Below, piece by piece: positions 10,167-20,446 of a stretch of 64,000 nt of DNA. The first letter of the stretch is position 1, and the number at the start of each line of letters is the position of its first letter. Below the pieces are notes generated by a model. That model was not told where the DNA came from. It did no database searches and was given only the letters and a program-made list of their open reading frames with translations. The position numbers and the translations under genes were made by a program. The DNA is from Volutella citrinella. Lineage: Eukaryota > Ascomycota > Sordariomycetes > Hypocreales > Nectriaceae. The stretch covers positions 4,030,001 to 4,094,000 of the forward strand of contig JAWZSP010000007.1 in assembly GCA_034401135.1 (NCBI GenBank). The letters are read 5' to 3'.

Positions 10167-11545
10167 CTGTCACCAACTGTCTCTGCTAGGTGTTGGGACG
10201 GGATATGTAATTGCAATGACGATTACGAGTCGTTGTGACATGCATACCATGCGATGCTGCCGTTGACGTCTACGCTCACTGTCCGGCTGCTTACCAATCC
10301 GGATTTGTTGGGGCACGCCATCCGGACAAGATGGCGACTCGCTAACCCTAGACTTCCACTTCTCACAACCTGGACCCCTGGGCTTCTTTTGTCAGATGGC
10401 TTTCTAGTGGTCTTCTAGTGTAGGCAACTCCTGCAGCAATACTATATCGAACTAATGCCAGTAAACTCCCAGTGGCTTCTGGAAAGCAGCGACTGGGATG
10501 ATGTGCAGAGATCCCAGTATCAATTGTCAGCAAATCGCTGTCACGCAAGCAGCCTTACGTCACCCGACTGGACATGCTCGCCGGATTTTCTTTTTTGCAG
10601 GTGCCATGCATGCGGCACGATGAGCTCATTCGTGGTCGTCGGCAGTCGGATAGGCAGATTTGCATTGCCACACCGGGGTTGCAGGTGGTCAGCACATTGT
10701 GCACTTTGCCACTCCCGCCGACCACTGACGACGTGACAGCGCATCAGGGTGCGTAGACTTGTGTGCCACAGGATTCACAGTTCATCGAGACATCCGGGCC
10801 GTTCCTTTGTAGAGATTGGCCTTTACGGGAGGGACATGGTGCTAGCTTGAATCTCGATATGACTTCACCTGCGTCGTGTCCCGTTCATTGATGTAGTTTG
10901 TGAGGCGTGCGATGATTTTCAGTCATCAAATGCCAAAGCCCGTGCCCGTGTTTCACGTAATTCTACATCCCCGCTTCCGCACAGTATGCAGAAAACTGGA
11001 AAAACAGACGGCTGCGGCCATCCTGCAGCCAGCTTCCCAACATCATCGCAAATAGAGGCCATTGGCCACTAACCACCAATGAAGTCCTGTAGCGATTCGA
11101 ACGTGCATGGCTACAGGGTGCAGTGTCTGCAGCTGCTCACGCGCAGCAAAATGCCAGCTCACAAGCAGCTAGGCTGAAGGCAGAGCCCTCTGCCTCGCCT
11201 CTTGGCTGCAGAATGGTTCGCATTTGGTCGCAAGGATGCCTGTGACCCATGAAATGGATTTAGAGCCGCACAGCCATGGGTGTGAGCCGCGAAAAGTTAA
11301 TAATGCGGCCAGGCTGCCGCCGAGGACGACAAATCGGATTGTGAAAGGGTGATGCCAACAAGCCAATTCCAATTCAACAGAATCACTGCCGACGACACCT
11401 CCACATCAGCGCACTGTTGGTGATACGCGTGTCCTCCACCCTCAAAATCCTTGATTGCGCACTTGGCTCGAACCTGAAATATGACTTCTTAATGTTTCCA
11501 TTCCCTCGGTGCCTACCGGTAACACAGAAGCAAACCTGAGTGGGG
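10167..11545. other. 1.4-kb divergent intergenic region
   Basis: Lies between a minus-strand regulator-like gene and the plus-strand Pro/Tyr-rich protein gene. Short frames here begin with non-ATG codons and resemble no family. No repeats, RNA genes or clear core promoter could be recognised. Confidence 0.5.
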
Positions 11546-12676
11546 ATGAGCCAACCAAACAGACATCCGTCAAGAAGCCGCACATCATCGTCGCGACGAA
11601 CATCTCCGCCAGACCCCGAGCCAGACAGCGAAGCCACACAACGGGGTAGACGGCCGTACCAGACTTACTACGAGTCGGTGGATGACGAGGAGGCAGACTG
11701 GCCCCGGTCGCGACCAGCCAGAGCAAGTCGACACCACGAGCTGCCCACTCGCCGACATCGCATCGAGAGGAGATACGAAAACTTCGCCGACACCACTGAT
11801 GACTCGGGTCATCGACCTAACCAAATGTCGAATCGCGGCCCCAACCCTTTCGCCCCATTACCACGACAGCCAGTGAACCCGCAATGGGGTCCCGGCAACT
11901 ATGCCCCCTACCCGACGACCCAGGGAGGCATGCCGACTGGCTACGTTCCCGGCTACAACGACTATTCGCAGACATATCCTGGGAATGGATGGTATGCTAG
12001 CCCGCAGGGCCCGTACTATCCTCAGGGCGGATCCTATCCCTATCGATATAATCCAGCGGAACTACCGTACATGCCTTACCCATCAGGAAACATGTACCCT
12101 AGCAATGCTTGGGACAACAACCAGGCGTACCCTCCTCCTGCCCCGGATCCGCCAATCCACGAGCGCGCAGATCCAAACTACCGGTCCCCGAAGCGGAGGA
12201 CTAAATCGGCCGAGTCGAAAGCGCTCCAAAGAGAAACAGAGGCCCGGCTGAAGAAGAACATTGAAAAGGCGCAGAAACGAATCGAGAAACGGATGGAGAA
12301 AAGGTTGGACAGAATCGAGTGGCAGGTTGAGTCGAGACTGTCCGAAGAGTCGGACACGCAGCCAGACTCCGTCCGATCGATTATCGAGGGTCTCTTGAGG
12401 AGCTCGGCGTCTTCCAGCCGGGGAGACGACAGGCGGATGGTGCGCGACAGGGCAGGGCCGCGCCAGGACGAAATTCTCCGGGAAATCTCGCGCCTATTGG
12501 AGATTTACAAGCGAAATGGGAACTGGGGACTGTACAATGCCCCAAGAAGCAGGGATGCAGGATCGCTGGTGGCGGTGGTCGGACAGGACTCGACACGAAG
12601 GACGGATGACCGTTCTGGCCGACTAAGGGCTATTATCGCCGAAACACTGCGTGATGTGTTGCTCGAAGATCTTTAG
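11546..12676 (+). CDS. Pro/Tyr/Gly-rich protein with charged coiled coil, function unknown
   Basis: Single-exon ORF of 376 residues from the ATG at 11546. Residues 1-90 are Ser/Arg/Pro-rich, ~95-205 form a low-complexity Pro-Tyr-Gly-Asn tract with recurrent YP, GNY and PYxP words, and ~220-285 are a highly charged segment (ARLKKNIEKAQKRIEKRMEK) expected to form a coiled coil. The C-terminal third is polar and ends in a short amphipathic helix (LRAIIAETLRDVLLEDL). There is no signal peptide or membrane segment. The layout resembles self-associating or condensate-forming scaffold proteins, but I recognise no named family. Confidence 0.7.
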   Translation: MSQPNRHPSRSRTSSSRRTSPPDPEPDSEATQRGRRPYQTYYESVDDEEADWPRSRPARASRHHELPTRRHRIERRYENFADTTDDSGHRPNQMSNRGPNPFAPLPRQPVNPQWGPGNYAPYPTTQGGMPTGYVPGYNDYSQTYPGNGWYASPQGPYYPQGGSYPYRYNPAELPYMPYPSGNMYPSNAWDNNQAYPPPAPDPPIHERADPNYRSPKRRTKSAESKALQRETEARLKKNIEKAQKRIEKRMEKRLDRIEWQVESRLSEESDTQPDSVRSIIEGLLRSSASSSRGDDRRMVRDRAGPRQDEILREISRLLEIYKRNGNWGLYNAPRSRDAGSLVAVVGQDSTRRTDDRSGRLRAIIAETLRDVLLEDL

Positions 12677-13189
12677 GTGGGAAACTGATCATTTAATTTG
12701 TTGTACGTTAGGAATGGCGGGCACTTTTCTTTTTTTCTGTGTATTTGACTGCCTCAACTGTTGGGCGGCTGCCGTGAGGGAGACCTTGCTAGGGCTGGAT
12801 TCCTTTCTTGCGTTGAGATCTTTTACTTGTTATGGTAAGCGATGCAGTTATAGAATGCAGTCATCTGGATAAAAGGGAGTTGGGACTCGGACAGCGTGGT
12901 TAAAATGCTTGGATACTGGGGCGATGTATACTGTTGGGAGGCAAGTTGGACCATCTGTCGATTACCACCGCGTATAGGGATTTTTAATAGCTCTCGACGG
13001 AACGACTTTTTCTTCTCAAAATGTTTTTACTTAACCTGAGATAGTCTATTTTTTTTTACAGAAAGGAACCTCATTGACATCTGACCAAGACATTGGTGTT
13101 GACGAGTCACGTGCATTTTGATGATGCCGTCTGTCTGTGGAACCAGCTTTGCCTCCAACCATCGTTCCTACACCTCATCAAACACAGCC
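12677..13189. other. Intergenic region between two plus-strand genes
   Basis: Contains the 3' flank of the Pro/Tyr-rich gene and the promoter of the next regulator. Pyrimidine-rich stretches occur near 12727-12740 and 13045-13060. In-frame ATGs at 13121 and 13124 could be alternative starts of the downstream gene. Confidence 0.5.
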
Positions 13190-14791
13190 ATGGCCCTCGA
13201 TTCTTCCCATTTGACGAGGCGCAAACGAGCGCGACTTGCCTGTGTGCAGTGCAGGAGACGGAAGCGAAAATGTAACGGCCACCATCCTTGTCTGATGTGC
13301 ACCCGCTACGACTACGAATGCCACTACGACTCTGACACGCCGATGCCATTGCATCAACAGCATCTGCCCGCCGCCCCGACTCACCGCTCGGCAGAAACTG
13401 AAGTGCAAGAGACACTAGAGGACCCGGAGCATGGTACTTTGGATGCTGACAAGGCAAGCTCTTGGGCTCAGAGCTCCTTTGTTGCGTTTCCGAAGCAGGT
13501 CGGGACTCATGTCGAGTCTGCGAACCCGCCCAGGCTGCACTCATTCGCATGGAACTGCGGCACCAGACCCGAGGCATCCGTATCTATTCGCATGCCATTG
13601 AGAAACCTTGTATCCCTTGAAGAATGCCACCGCTTTGCCGAGATTTACTTCGCAACCGTCAACCTCGTCTTTGCCTTTTCGATACGCGAAGAGTTCTTCT
13701 GCCAATGTCGCCAAGTCTGGGAGCAAGAGAGCTCAGATCCAAACATTGAGGCCCTCGTCGGAGGCGTCGTTGCGTTGGGTTCGCTGTTTGCTTTTCGCAA
13801 CGGCCACCCGCGCGAGCTGGAGATTGTCAACCACGCTAAGAGCCTGCTCGAGGACCCGTCTGTCATGACGCGCCTGTCAGTGGACCAGGTGAGCGCCTGG
13901 CTGTTACGAGTCATCTACCTGAGGTCCACCACCCGTCCGCACCTCGCATGGCTGGCTACCTGCCAGATCATGCACATGATTGAAGCGTTGGGCCTGCACC
14001 TAGAGCCAAAGACGGAAACCAGGCCATCTCAACAGCAAGTCAAAGAGGCGAGTACGTTCTGGGCTGCCTTTTCACTCAACACCATGATTTGCTACGAGTA
14101 CGGTCGCTCGAAGGTCCATCTCCACGGAATGACGCGCAAACACCCGACTCTGGGCATCGATTGCCCCAGTCAGGCCATTAACATCGCCTTGGTTATCCCG
14201 GATGAGAGCGATGACCCTCGGGCCGTCGGCGACATGCTGCAGAGTGCTGTAAGAAAGCTACATGCGATGGAGCACCTAGCTGACTTTGCGCTGCTGGCGA
14301 GGGCGGATGCATGCTTCTGCTTCTACCGACGCTTGCGGCTTCTATCAGTCCCGTCACTCAGCGACAAGGCATTAATCGACGCCATCATCGAGATTGGTCA
14401 TATGGCAGTGGAAGCAAATGTTCGTTTTGCCGAAGCCCATGTCCCGTGGTTCAACATTATGAGCAGCACGTTTCAATATTTCTGCGTCCTCCTTTCTATC
14501 GACTCCAGCGACAGCCTCGCCGAGGTGCCGTGGGTTCTTGACAAGCTCGGTCGGTTTGCAGAGATACTAGACACGCACACTGCGAGAGAGGCGCTGGATA
14601 CTGCGCGGCTACTACTGAGAGACTCCATGGCAAACAAACGAAAGCAACTGGCCTTGATGGAGGAGGCAGATAATGCCTGTACACCTACGGCCAACGCGAT
14701 AGGTGACGTCGACATTGATTGGTACGCGTTGCTCAACTCGTTTGGCGACCCAAATGCCGAATTCTTCCCGTTCCTCGCCCAGGGGTTTTAG
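13190..14791 (+). CDS. Zn2Cys6 transcription factor with Fungal_trans domain
   Basis: Single-exon ORF of 533 residues from the ATG at 13190 (context GCCATGG); an in-frame ATG at 13121 would add 23 residues. The zinc cluster CVQCRRRKRKCNGHHPCLMC plus TRYDYEC (residues ~17-43) matches C-x2-C-x6-C-x5-C-x2-C-x6-C. The middle region has the WLLRVIYLRSTTRPHLAWLA and MHMIEALGLHLE helices typical of the PF04082 middle homology region. It is a nuclear DNA-binding regulator by family. The next gene downstream, on the same strand, is an MFS transporter, so local control of that transporter is possible but unproven. Confidence 0.88.
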   Translation: MALDSSHLTRRKRARLACVQCRRRKRKCNGHHPCLMCTRYDYECHYDSDTPMPLHQQHLPAAPTHRSAETEVQETLEDPEHGTLDADKASSWAQSSFVAFPKQVGTHVESANPPRLHSFAWNCGTRPEASVSIRMPLRNLVSLEECHRFAEIYFATVNLVFAFSIREEFFCQCRQVWEQESSDPNIEALVGGVVALGSLFAFRNGHPRELEIVNHAKSLLEDPSVMTRLSVDQVSAWLLRVIYLRSTTRPHLAWLATCQIMHMIEALGLHLEPKTETRPSQQQVKEASTFWAAFSLNTMICYEYGRSKVHLHGMTRKHPTLGIDCPSQAINIALVIPDESDDPRAVGDMLQSAVRKLHAMEHLADFALLARADACFCFYRRLRLLSVPSLSDKALIDAIIEIGHMAVEANVRFAEAHVPWFNIMSSTFQYFCVLLSIDSSDSLAEVPWVLDKLGRFAEILDTHTAREALDTARLLLRDSMANKRKQLALMEEADNACTPTANAIGDVDIDWYALLNSFGDPNAEFFPFLAQGF

Positions 14792-15130
14792 CGGGCCGTG
14801 CGGTGGATCGAGATAAATAACAGGAGAGTATTTCCGACTGCCGGAGCCAGGGAGACAATAAGCATGCGTATTTATCAGCCATCCCACATCAAAGGCCGTC
14901 CAGTTTGTTGTCCTCAGGGCAACTCGAGCGGCTGGGGCGGAGATAAGTGGGGACGATGTGCGGGTAGAGCGGAGATGACGGAGATCATGACCGCAATTAC
15001 AAAAGCTCAACCAGGATCGTCATAGATATAAGACAATGCTCTCGTCCGTGTTGTATCTGGATTATCTTCGCAAAGGAATCTTCATGGGACTCGCAGTTGG
15101 CTTTGACACGTCCTTACATAACCCCAATCA
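14792..15130. other. Intergenic region upstream of the MFS transporter
   Basis: The 339 bases hold the regulator's 3' flank and the transporter promoter. No convincing TATA box, repeat or RNA gene was seen. Confidence 0.45.
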
Positions 15131-16803
15131 ATGATGGCTGACGACGCAACCAACATGGCTCGAATGCAGCATGAATCACACATCTCCAGCAACACGGACC
15201 CAAGAGACCCCGGTCATGGCGGACAGGTTCCAGAAACTTTGAAAGAAAGCAATGTGAGCCAAGGCTCTGACTCGGAATTGCAAAGAACGACATCCAGCAT
15301 CACCGGAACCTCGGCCCTCGGCCTCCACGAAATACTCTTCGTCGCAGTCCTCTGTCTTTCACAACTCCTCGCCCAGGCCGGCTTGGCCCAGTCCATTGCG
15401 CCGCTTGAAATAATTGGCCGCTCGTTCGGCGTCACAGATGCCGGCGAGCTTAGCTGGATGACTGCCGCCTACAGCCTGACGGTCGGCACATTCATCCTGA
15501 TCGCCGGACGACTGGGCGACCTCTACGGCCACAAGAAGCTTCTCATCATTGGCTTCGTGTGGTACGGCCTGTGGTCTCTCCTTGCGGGAGTCAGTGTCTG
15601 GTCAAATAGCATCTTCTTCAACATCTGCAGGGCCTTCCAGGGCATCGGACCCGCCTTGTGCGTGCCCAATGCCGTCGCCATCATCGGCCGGACGTATCTG
15701 GAGGGCATGAGGAAAAATATGATCTTCTGCATCTTTGGTGCTTCTGCGCCCACGGGCTTCGTCATGGGAGCCGTCTTCTCGGCCCTGTTCTCTCAGCTGG
15801 TCTGGTGGCCGTGGACATTCTGGGTCCTGGCCATTGTGTGCGCCGTTATGGCTACTGCCGCCTTCCTTGTCATTCCCCAGTCTCCCCCGGCACCCAAGCC
15901 TCAAGAAAAGGCTTTGGAACTGGTAGACTTTCAGGGCGCAGTCACTGGAGTCATCGGTTTGGTCTTGGTCAACTTTGCCTGGAACCAGGGCCCCGTCGTG
16001 GGCTGGCCAACCACATATGTCTACGTCATCCTCATCGTTGGAATTCTATTCCTGGGGCTGTTTGCGTGGATTGAGATGCGCGCCAAGTTTCCACTTCTTC
16101 CACGAGACGTTTTCAGCGGCCGCACAGGCTTTGTGCTTGCCTGTATCGCGGCTGGGTGGTCCAGCTTCGGCATCATGCTCTTCTATCTCTGGCAGATTCT
16201 CTCGCAAATCAGGCACGGAACTCCTTTACTTGTGAGCGCACAGTTCAGTGCATGTGCAGTCAGTGGGTGCTGCGCGGCAGTTGCTACAGGGATCCTACTT
16301 GGCAAGGCAGGGCCTGGTGTGGTGATGCTTCTCGCCATGATGGCATTCACATTGGGTGGGATTATAGCAGCGACGATGCCTCCGCACCAGACGTACTGGG
16401 CGCAGGCCTTTGTAGCCATCATCATCGCTCCGTGGGGAATGTAAGTTGCTTCGCGATCCTTTCGTTTTGGGTTGGCCGTTAACTCTTTACTAGGGACATG
16501 TCCTTTCCAGCAGGCACAATCATAATGAGCCAATCGATGCACAAAGAGCACCAAGGTGTCGCTGCTTCATTGGTGAATACTGTTGTCAACTATTCGATTT
16601 CGATTGGCCTGGGAATTGCCGGGACTGTTGAGCGGGAGGTACGGTCCGGCAAGGGCGAGGATGCAAAGCTCGAGGGCTTTCGAAGCGCCTTGTATGTTGG
16701 CATCGGACTTAGTGGCCTCGGCGTAGCTGTGGCCGTCCTTTTCCTTCTTTCCGAGTTGAGGAAGAAAGTGCCCAAGGAGAAAGACACGAATGACTCGACT
16801 TAA
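15131..16803 (+). CDS. MFS transporter, DHA2-type (ATR1/AMF1-like)
   Basis: Exons 15131..16440 and 16494..16803 with a 53-nt GTAAGT...TAG intron; 539 residues. The junction gives APWGMDMSFPAGT, a well-conserved stretch in this group. After a ~55-residue hydrophilic N-terminus there are about 14 hydrophobic helices; the loop after TM2 carries GRLGDLYGHKK (MFS motif A) and TM4 carries RAFQGIGPALCVPNA. These resemble yeast Atr1/YMR279C and the low-affinity ammonium transporter Amf1, which export drugs or borate or move ammonium. The cargo here cannot be told from sequence. The tail is Lys/Glu-rich and cytoplasmic. Confidence 0.88.
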
Positions 16804-17095
16804 GGATGTCTGATCCACCGCTACAGGACTAGAGCCTTGTGGTGTAGGCATACTTATCTCGGGGCAATCCTCCAAGATACGGCATTGGGGATGAAAGACA
16901 ACGAGACGAGAAGGACTTAGACAGCATTCATGCACTGTATACTAGTATCAGATGTGGTGGGGCATTGTCGCGTCAATTTTCTAAGAAATGTCTATGTAGT
17001 ATCCCAAACCATTCATCCAATTTCTGGCGACTAGCGCTCTAAATAAGTATGCATAGAATCGAAGAAAACCCCACTTCCCATCAGGTAGTAGAACT

Positions 17096-17830
17096 CTAGG
17101 GCTTGTTGACGGCGGGGCCGGGAATCGGGTAGTCGGAGAAGGACTGGTAGAGGTTGAAGAGAATACCGGCGTCAGTGGGCTTGTAGAAGGTGGTGAAGTC
17201 GCCGCCGCCGGAAAGCTTGCCAGAGCCGCTACCAGTGACCTTGATGTTGATGCACTGGGGGTACGCCTGGGCGCCGTTGGCCTGGCCGGCAGAGTGGAGG
17301 GCAATGATCTCGTGGCGGAGGACGTAGTTGCCCGGGGCCAGGTTCTTGGGAATGGCGACGTTCCACGAGTTGCCGTTGCCGATGAGCTCGTCCGAGGCCC
17401 AGTTTCCGGGGTTGGAGCCAGAGACGAGGCCCTGCTCGGCAATCTTGGTCCACTTGAGGCTCTTCTTGTCGACGCTGGCAAAGTCGCCGCTGACGGGAGC
17501 CAGGTAGTCGATGACGGGGCCGTGGTGAGAGTCGGGCCAGGTGTTCCAGGTCAGAGTCATGGTGCTGCCGGCCGAGACGGTGGCGGCGCCGCTGACGGCC
17601 TTGGCGCTCTTGTGGCAGATGATGTCCTCGCCCGAGAAGGCATCGGGGGCGACGAAGCCGTTGTCCTGGTTGCCAGCGGCCCAGCCGACGGCGTCAGCGG
17701 GGGCGCTCCAAGGGAGGCCGCCGGTGTACTCCTTGCCGTCGGCGACAACCTTGGCGACGTGTCCGTGGGCGCTGACGGACGAGGCCATCAAGGCCGTGAC
17801 AAGGGCAATGAGCTTAGTCTTGGTCATCAT
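17096..17830 (-). CDS. AA9 lytic polysaccharide monooxygenase, secreted
   Basis: Single-exon ORF of 244 residues. A 21-residue signal peptide (MMTKTKLIALVTALMASSVSA) is followed directly by His, so the mature protein starts HGHVAKVV with the N-terminal copper-brace histidine. The second copper histidine lies in DSHHGPVIDYLAPV and the axial tyrosine in AQAYPQCINIKVTG. Cysteines in IICHKS and YPQCIN can form the conserved disulfide. The C-terminus (DAGILFNLYQSFSDYPIPGP) matches AA9, with no CBM1. Expected role: copper-dependent oxidative cleavage of cellulose or related glucans outside the cell. Starts at 17830 and 17827 are equivalent. A TATA-like box and a microsatellite lie upstream. Confidence 0.93.
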   Translation of the reverse strand: MMTKTKLIALVTALMASSVSAHGHVAKVVADGKEYTGGLPWSAPADAVGWAAGNQDNGFVAPDAFSGEDIICHKSAKAVSGAATVSAGSTMTLTWNTWPDSHHGPVIDYLAPVSGDFASVDKKSLKWTKIAEQGLVSGSNPGNWASDELIGNGNSWNVAIPKNLAPGNYVLRHEIIALHSAGQANGAQAYPQCINIKVTGSGSGKLSGGGDFTTFYKPTDAGILFNLYQSFSDYPIPGPAVNKP

Positions 17831-17882
17831 GATGAGTGTTGTGCCTGACAATAAAATCCGCGCAGCGGTAAATGAAGCGAAT

Positions 17883-17932
17883 GAGGGAGGGAGGGAGGGA
17901 GTGAGTGAGTGAGTGAATCAATGAATGAATGG
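17883..17932. repeat. Tetranucleotide microsatellite in the LPMO leader
   Basis: Successive GAGG, GTGA and ATGA tetranucleotide runs drift into one another over ~50 bases. They lie 53-102 nt upstream of the LPMO ATG, between it and the TATA-like box, so they are probably in the 5' UTR as pyrimidine-rich CTCC/TCAC/TCAT repeats. Confidence 0.8.
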
Positions 17933-17972
17933 CTTGTGGCTGACCTGTTGCCTTGGTTGGCTGCCAGTGTTT

Positions 17973-17980
17973 CTTTTATA
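17973..17980 (-). promoter_or_regulatory. TATA box of the LPMO gene
   Basis: TATAAAAG on the minus strand about 143 nt upstream of the LPMO ATG, a good match in sequence and position to a fungal core promoter of a regulated secreted enzyme. Confidence 0.5.
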
Positions 17981-18617
17981 ACCACCGGACGTCGCATTGG
18001 GTCATTGCTAGACATCGGCCGCCATCCAGTAGCATCTTGAAGATGCTTGACTCGGTGAAACCCCCAGAACCCGAAAAAACAACCATCTACCACGGTCATT
18101 GCACGGCCTAGCACAGCGTCAAACTACCGAAACAAGTGGCCGTCCCCACCAGAGCGCAAAATGCCACCAATGAAAAAATCACCGTGTGGCAGATTGATTG
18201 CTATGAGATCCTCGTTACTCTGCGAATGAGTGGATACCAGCGTGCGGCCCGGCATCAGATGCATGAGCCACCCTTGGCTTGTTTCGCCTACAAGGTCAGC
18301 ATTGTTTCGCTGAAACAGGGGCGCGGGCCATAGTGGACGGATAATTGTGCGTTTTGAAACGACCCCGAAAAAAAATATGACGTGTTGACGATGCAGATGG
18401 GGCGCGGCAAGGTGTTTGGACGATGGCGTCGTCGTCCTCCCTCCGCCCCGGCATGACATGCGCAGGGGTGAATCCCGAGTTGCTGGCATATGCCACCTCG
18501 CGTATGCCGCCAAGAGCCTGGACGTGGAGAATGGTGCCTGGACGTTGCCCAAATATCGTAGTGATTTACGGTCTCCTGAATCTGTGCCTGTTTTATAACC
18601 CTGGAATAGTCGTCGTC

Positions 18618-18650
18618 GGCCGCTTTTTCATCTATTGGGAACCCCAGCCC
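18618..18650 (+). repeat. Dispersed imperfect repeat, copy 1
   Basis: A 33-base segment (GGCCGC, T-run, CATCTATTGGGAAC, CCCAGCCC) that recurs at 19127-19157 with loss of three Ts and gain of one A. Similarity stops at both edges. Confidence 0.6.
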
Positions 18651-19126
18651 CAGCCCACGGCATTGGATGTGATTCTGCCGCAAGTGCTCGCCTATCTATT
18701 TTATTGCTTCCCAAGATGCAGTCAATTGTCGGTAGATGGGTAACGAGTGGTATGACGACGATGAAATTTGACAGCCCGACATGATTCTCTAATTCACGCC
18801 CAAGAGTGGGAGCCTAGATTATCCACACATCGCAGGTCAGAATGTAACAGGTTGGCGGGTATAAACAAAAAGATGCAGCCAGGAAACCGAGCTATTTTTT
18901 AACTGCTCCATCTCATCGAAAATGACAAAGATCAGCGATTCCACGTGGGGCATTGCCACAAATACAGCATGAGCGGAGTTCTAGTCAGGTACAGGGCATT
19001 GACTTGGTGAATTCATCCGCAAGAAACGGCCCGTGGCTCCATATTATTCGGGTTCATCCCAAAACAATGGTGGGGCGGACATTTGTAACTAATACCACGT
19101 TGGTCAGGAGTTGGTTGGCACTTATT

Positions 19127-19157
19127 GGCCGCTTCATCTATTGGGAACACCCAGCCC
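19127..19157 (+). repeat. Dispersed imperfect repeat, copy 2
   Basis: Second copy of the 18618-18650 segment in the same orientation, about 510 bases away. It includes the shared CATCTATTGGGAAC core. Confidence 0.6.
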
Positions 19158-20334
19158 TGAATGATGGGTCATTGGGCGGTGTCCGGCTCATATCACCGCT
19201 GCATCTATTTCTCCGGTTACATGGACACTTAATATGGATATCTTTCAGCGAAGCTGTCAAAGTGGTCTCTGGCTATCGGGTTTCCAGTTAAATGCTGCTC
19301 GCCGTCTCCCAACTCCCAACTGACTCTGTGCGGTTTTTAGCTCATCCAAGAAATCGCCCATAGTAATGAAGTCAGGAAACTCGCCACATTCGTAAGAGTG
19401 TTCTTAAACTACCCTCGAATCCTTCATCAAACTTGTTCGCCGTGTCCTTGGGGAGTTGCGCCCAGCGGATGCCCCTGTGTTTTGCGTACCACTCCTTTGT
19501 GAAGATCTAGCATCCTTCTTCGCGTCCAATGCTCATCCAGTGGGCACTAGCACTGGGCCCCTGCTCTCCATCACAGTTTGATTCTTCTCCAACTGGTGGC
19601 ACTCCGTCTCCGTGCCATCCAGGATGACGACCATCCGCTCCTGTAGCAGCCAGATAAGACCAATCAATGATTTTACTAGTTGTAGGCAACCCATAGTCGC
19701 CTAGAACTTAGACCAGATCGTCAATCTGAAGCCTAGCAAAATTACTCCATGTCCAAGACTTGCGGGCCTGGCTGCTATACGGTAGAATTTCTCCTTACCA
19801 GAGCAACATGAACTAACCACCGACCTTTAAATGAGACGAACTTGTGTAAATTCTCGTGCAATGTTGCGCGGTCTAGGGTAGGCCGTTTCTGAGTTCTATT
19901 GGTGCTCGATGTGGACCTCAGCGTCCCATCCTGTGACCCGGAGAGGGAGGGGGACTAGGGCAGGCAAGATAATGAACCAATCACGGCCACATCCGTGCGG
20001 CTGCGCTGCTACGCCTAGACACTCTGCATTAGCTTACAACCTGGCTCGCTGACAGCATGGCCGAGCTGAATGTCATCAATCTCGCGCAATGTTTCTGAAA
20101 AGGGAATAGCGCCTTGTTTTCTTACCCAAACAGCCTTAAGTGACGATGATATTGGTCGTTCACAAGAGCCTTGGCTGTGATGTGATCAGCGAGTGTGCGG
20201 CCTGTTCCATGACAAATTTTCGCCGCTTAGATCGTTGGTTGGGTTGATGCGCTTCATCTGTTTTCAGAATCAATCAGCGAGGTTGCTGACTAGAGCGTCC
20301 AAAGATGTAGCCCCGATGAACCATCTTGGTTGAC

Positions 20335-20340
20335 TATAAA
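20335..20340 (+). promoter_or_regulatory. TATA box of the secreted alpha/beta hydrolase gene
   Basis: TATAAA in the context GACTATAAAACATC, 107 nt upstream of the ATG at 20447. Confidence 0.5.
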
Positions 20341-20446
20341 ACATCACTCGCGTTCCTCGTTGACTGTTGGAATCTTCAACACGCAACATCATCTTCTGCA
20401 CGCCCAAGCACAGCTTTCTAGAATCCAATCCAATCTCATCCTCACA

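Larger units (their letters stand above)
17831..20446. other. 2.6-kb gene-poor divergent region
   Basis: Lies between the minus-strand LPMO and the plus-strand secreted hydrolase. It contains promoter elements at both ends, a microsatellite at 17883-17932 and a ~31-bp duplicated segment (18618-18650 and 19127-19157). Open frames of 100-140 codons occur on both strands but have no ATG, splice or family support. I see no real gene here. Confidence 0.5.

Noticed and set aside
17294..17848. 184-codon plus-strand frame opposite the LPMO
   Set aside because: Antisense shadow of a GC-biased gene; Val/Gly/Ala-rich, with no motif, while the minus-strand AA9 protein is unmistakable.
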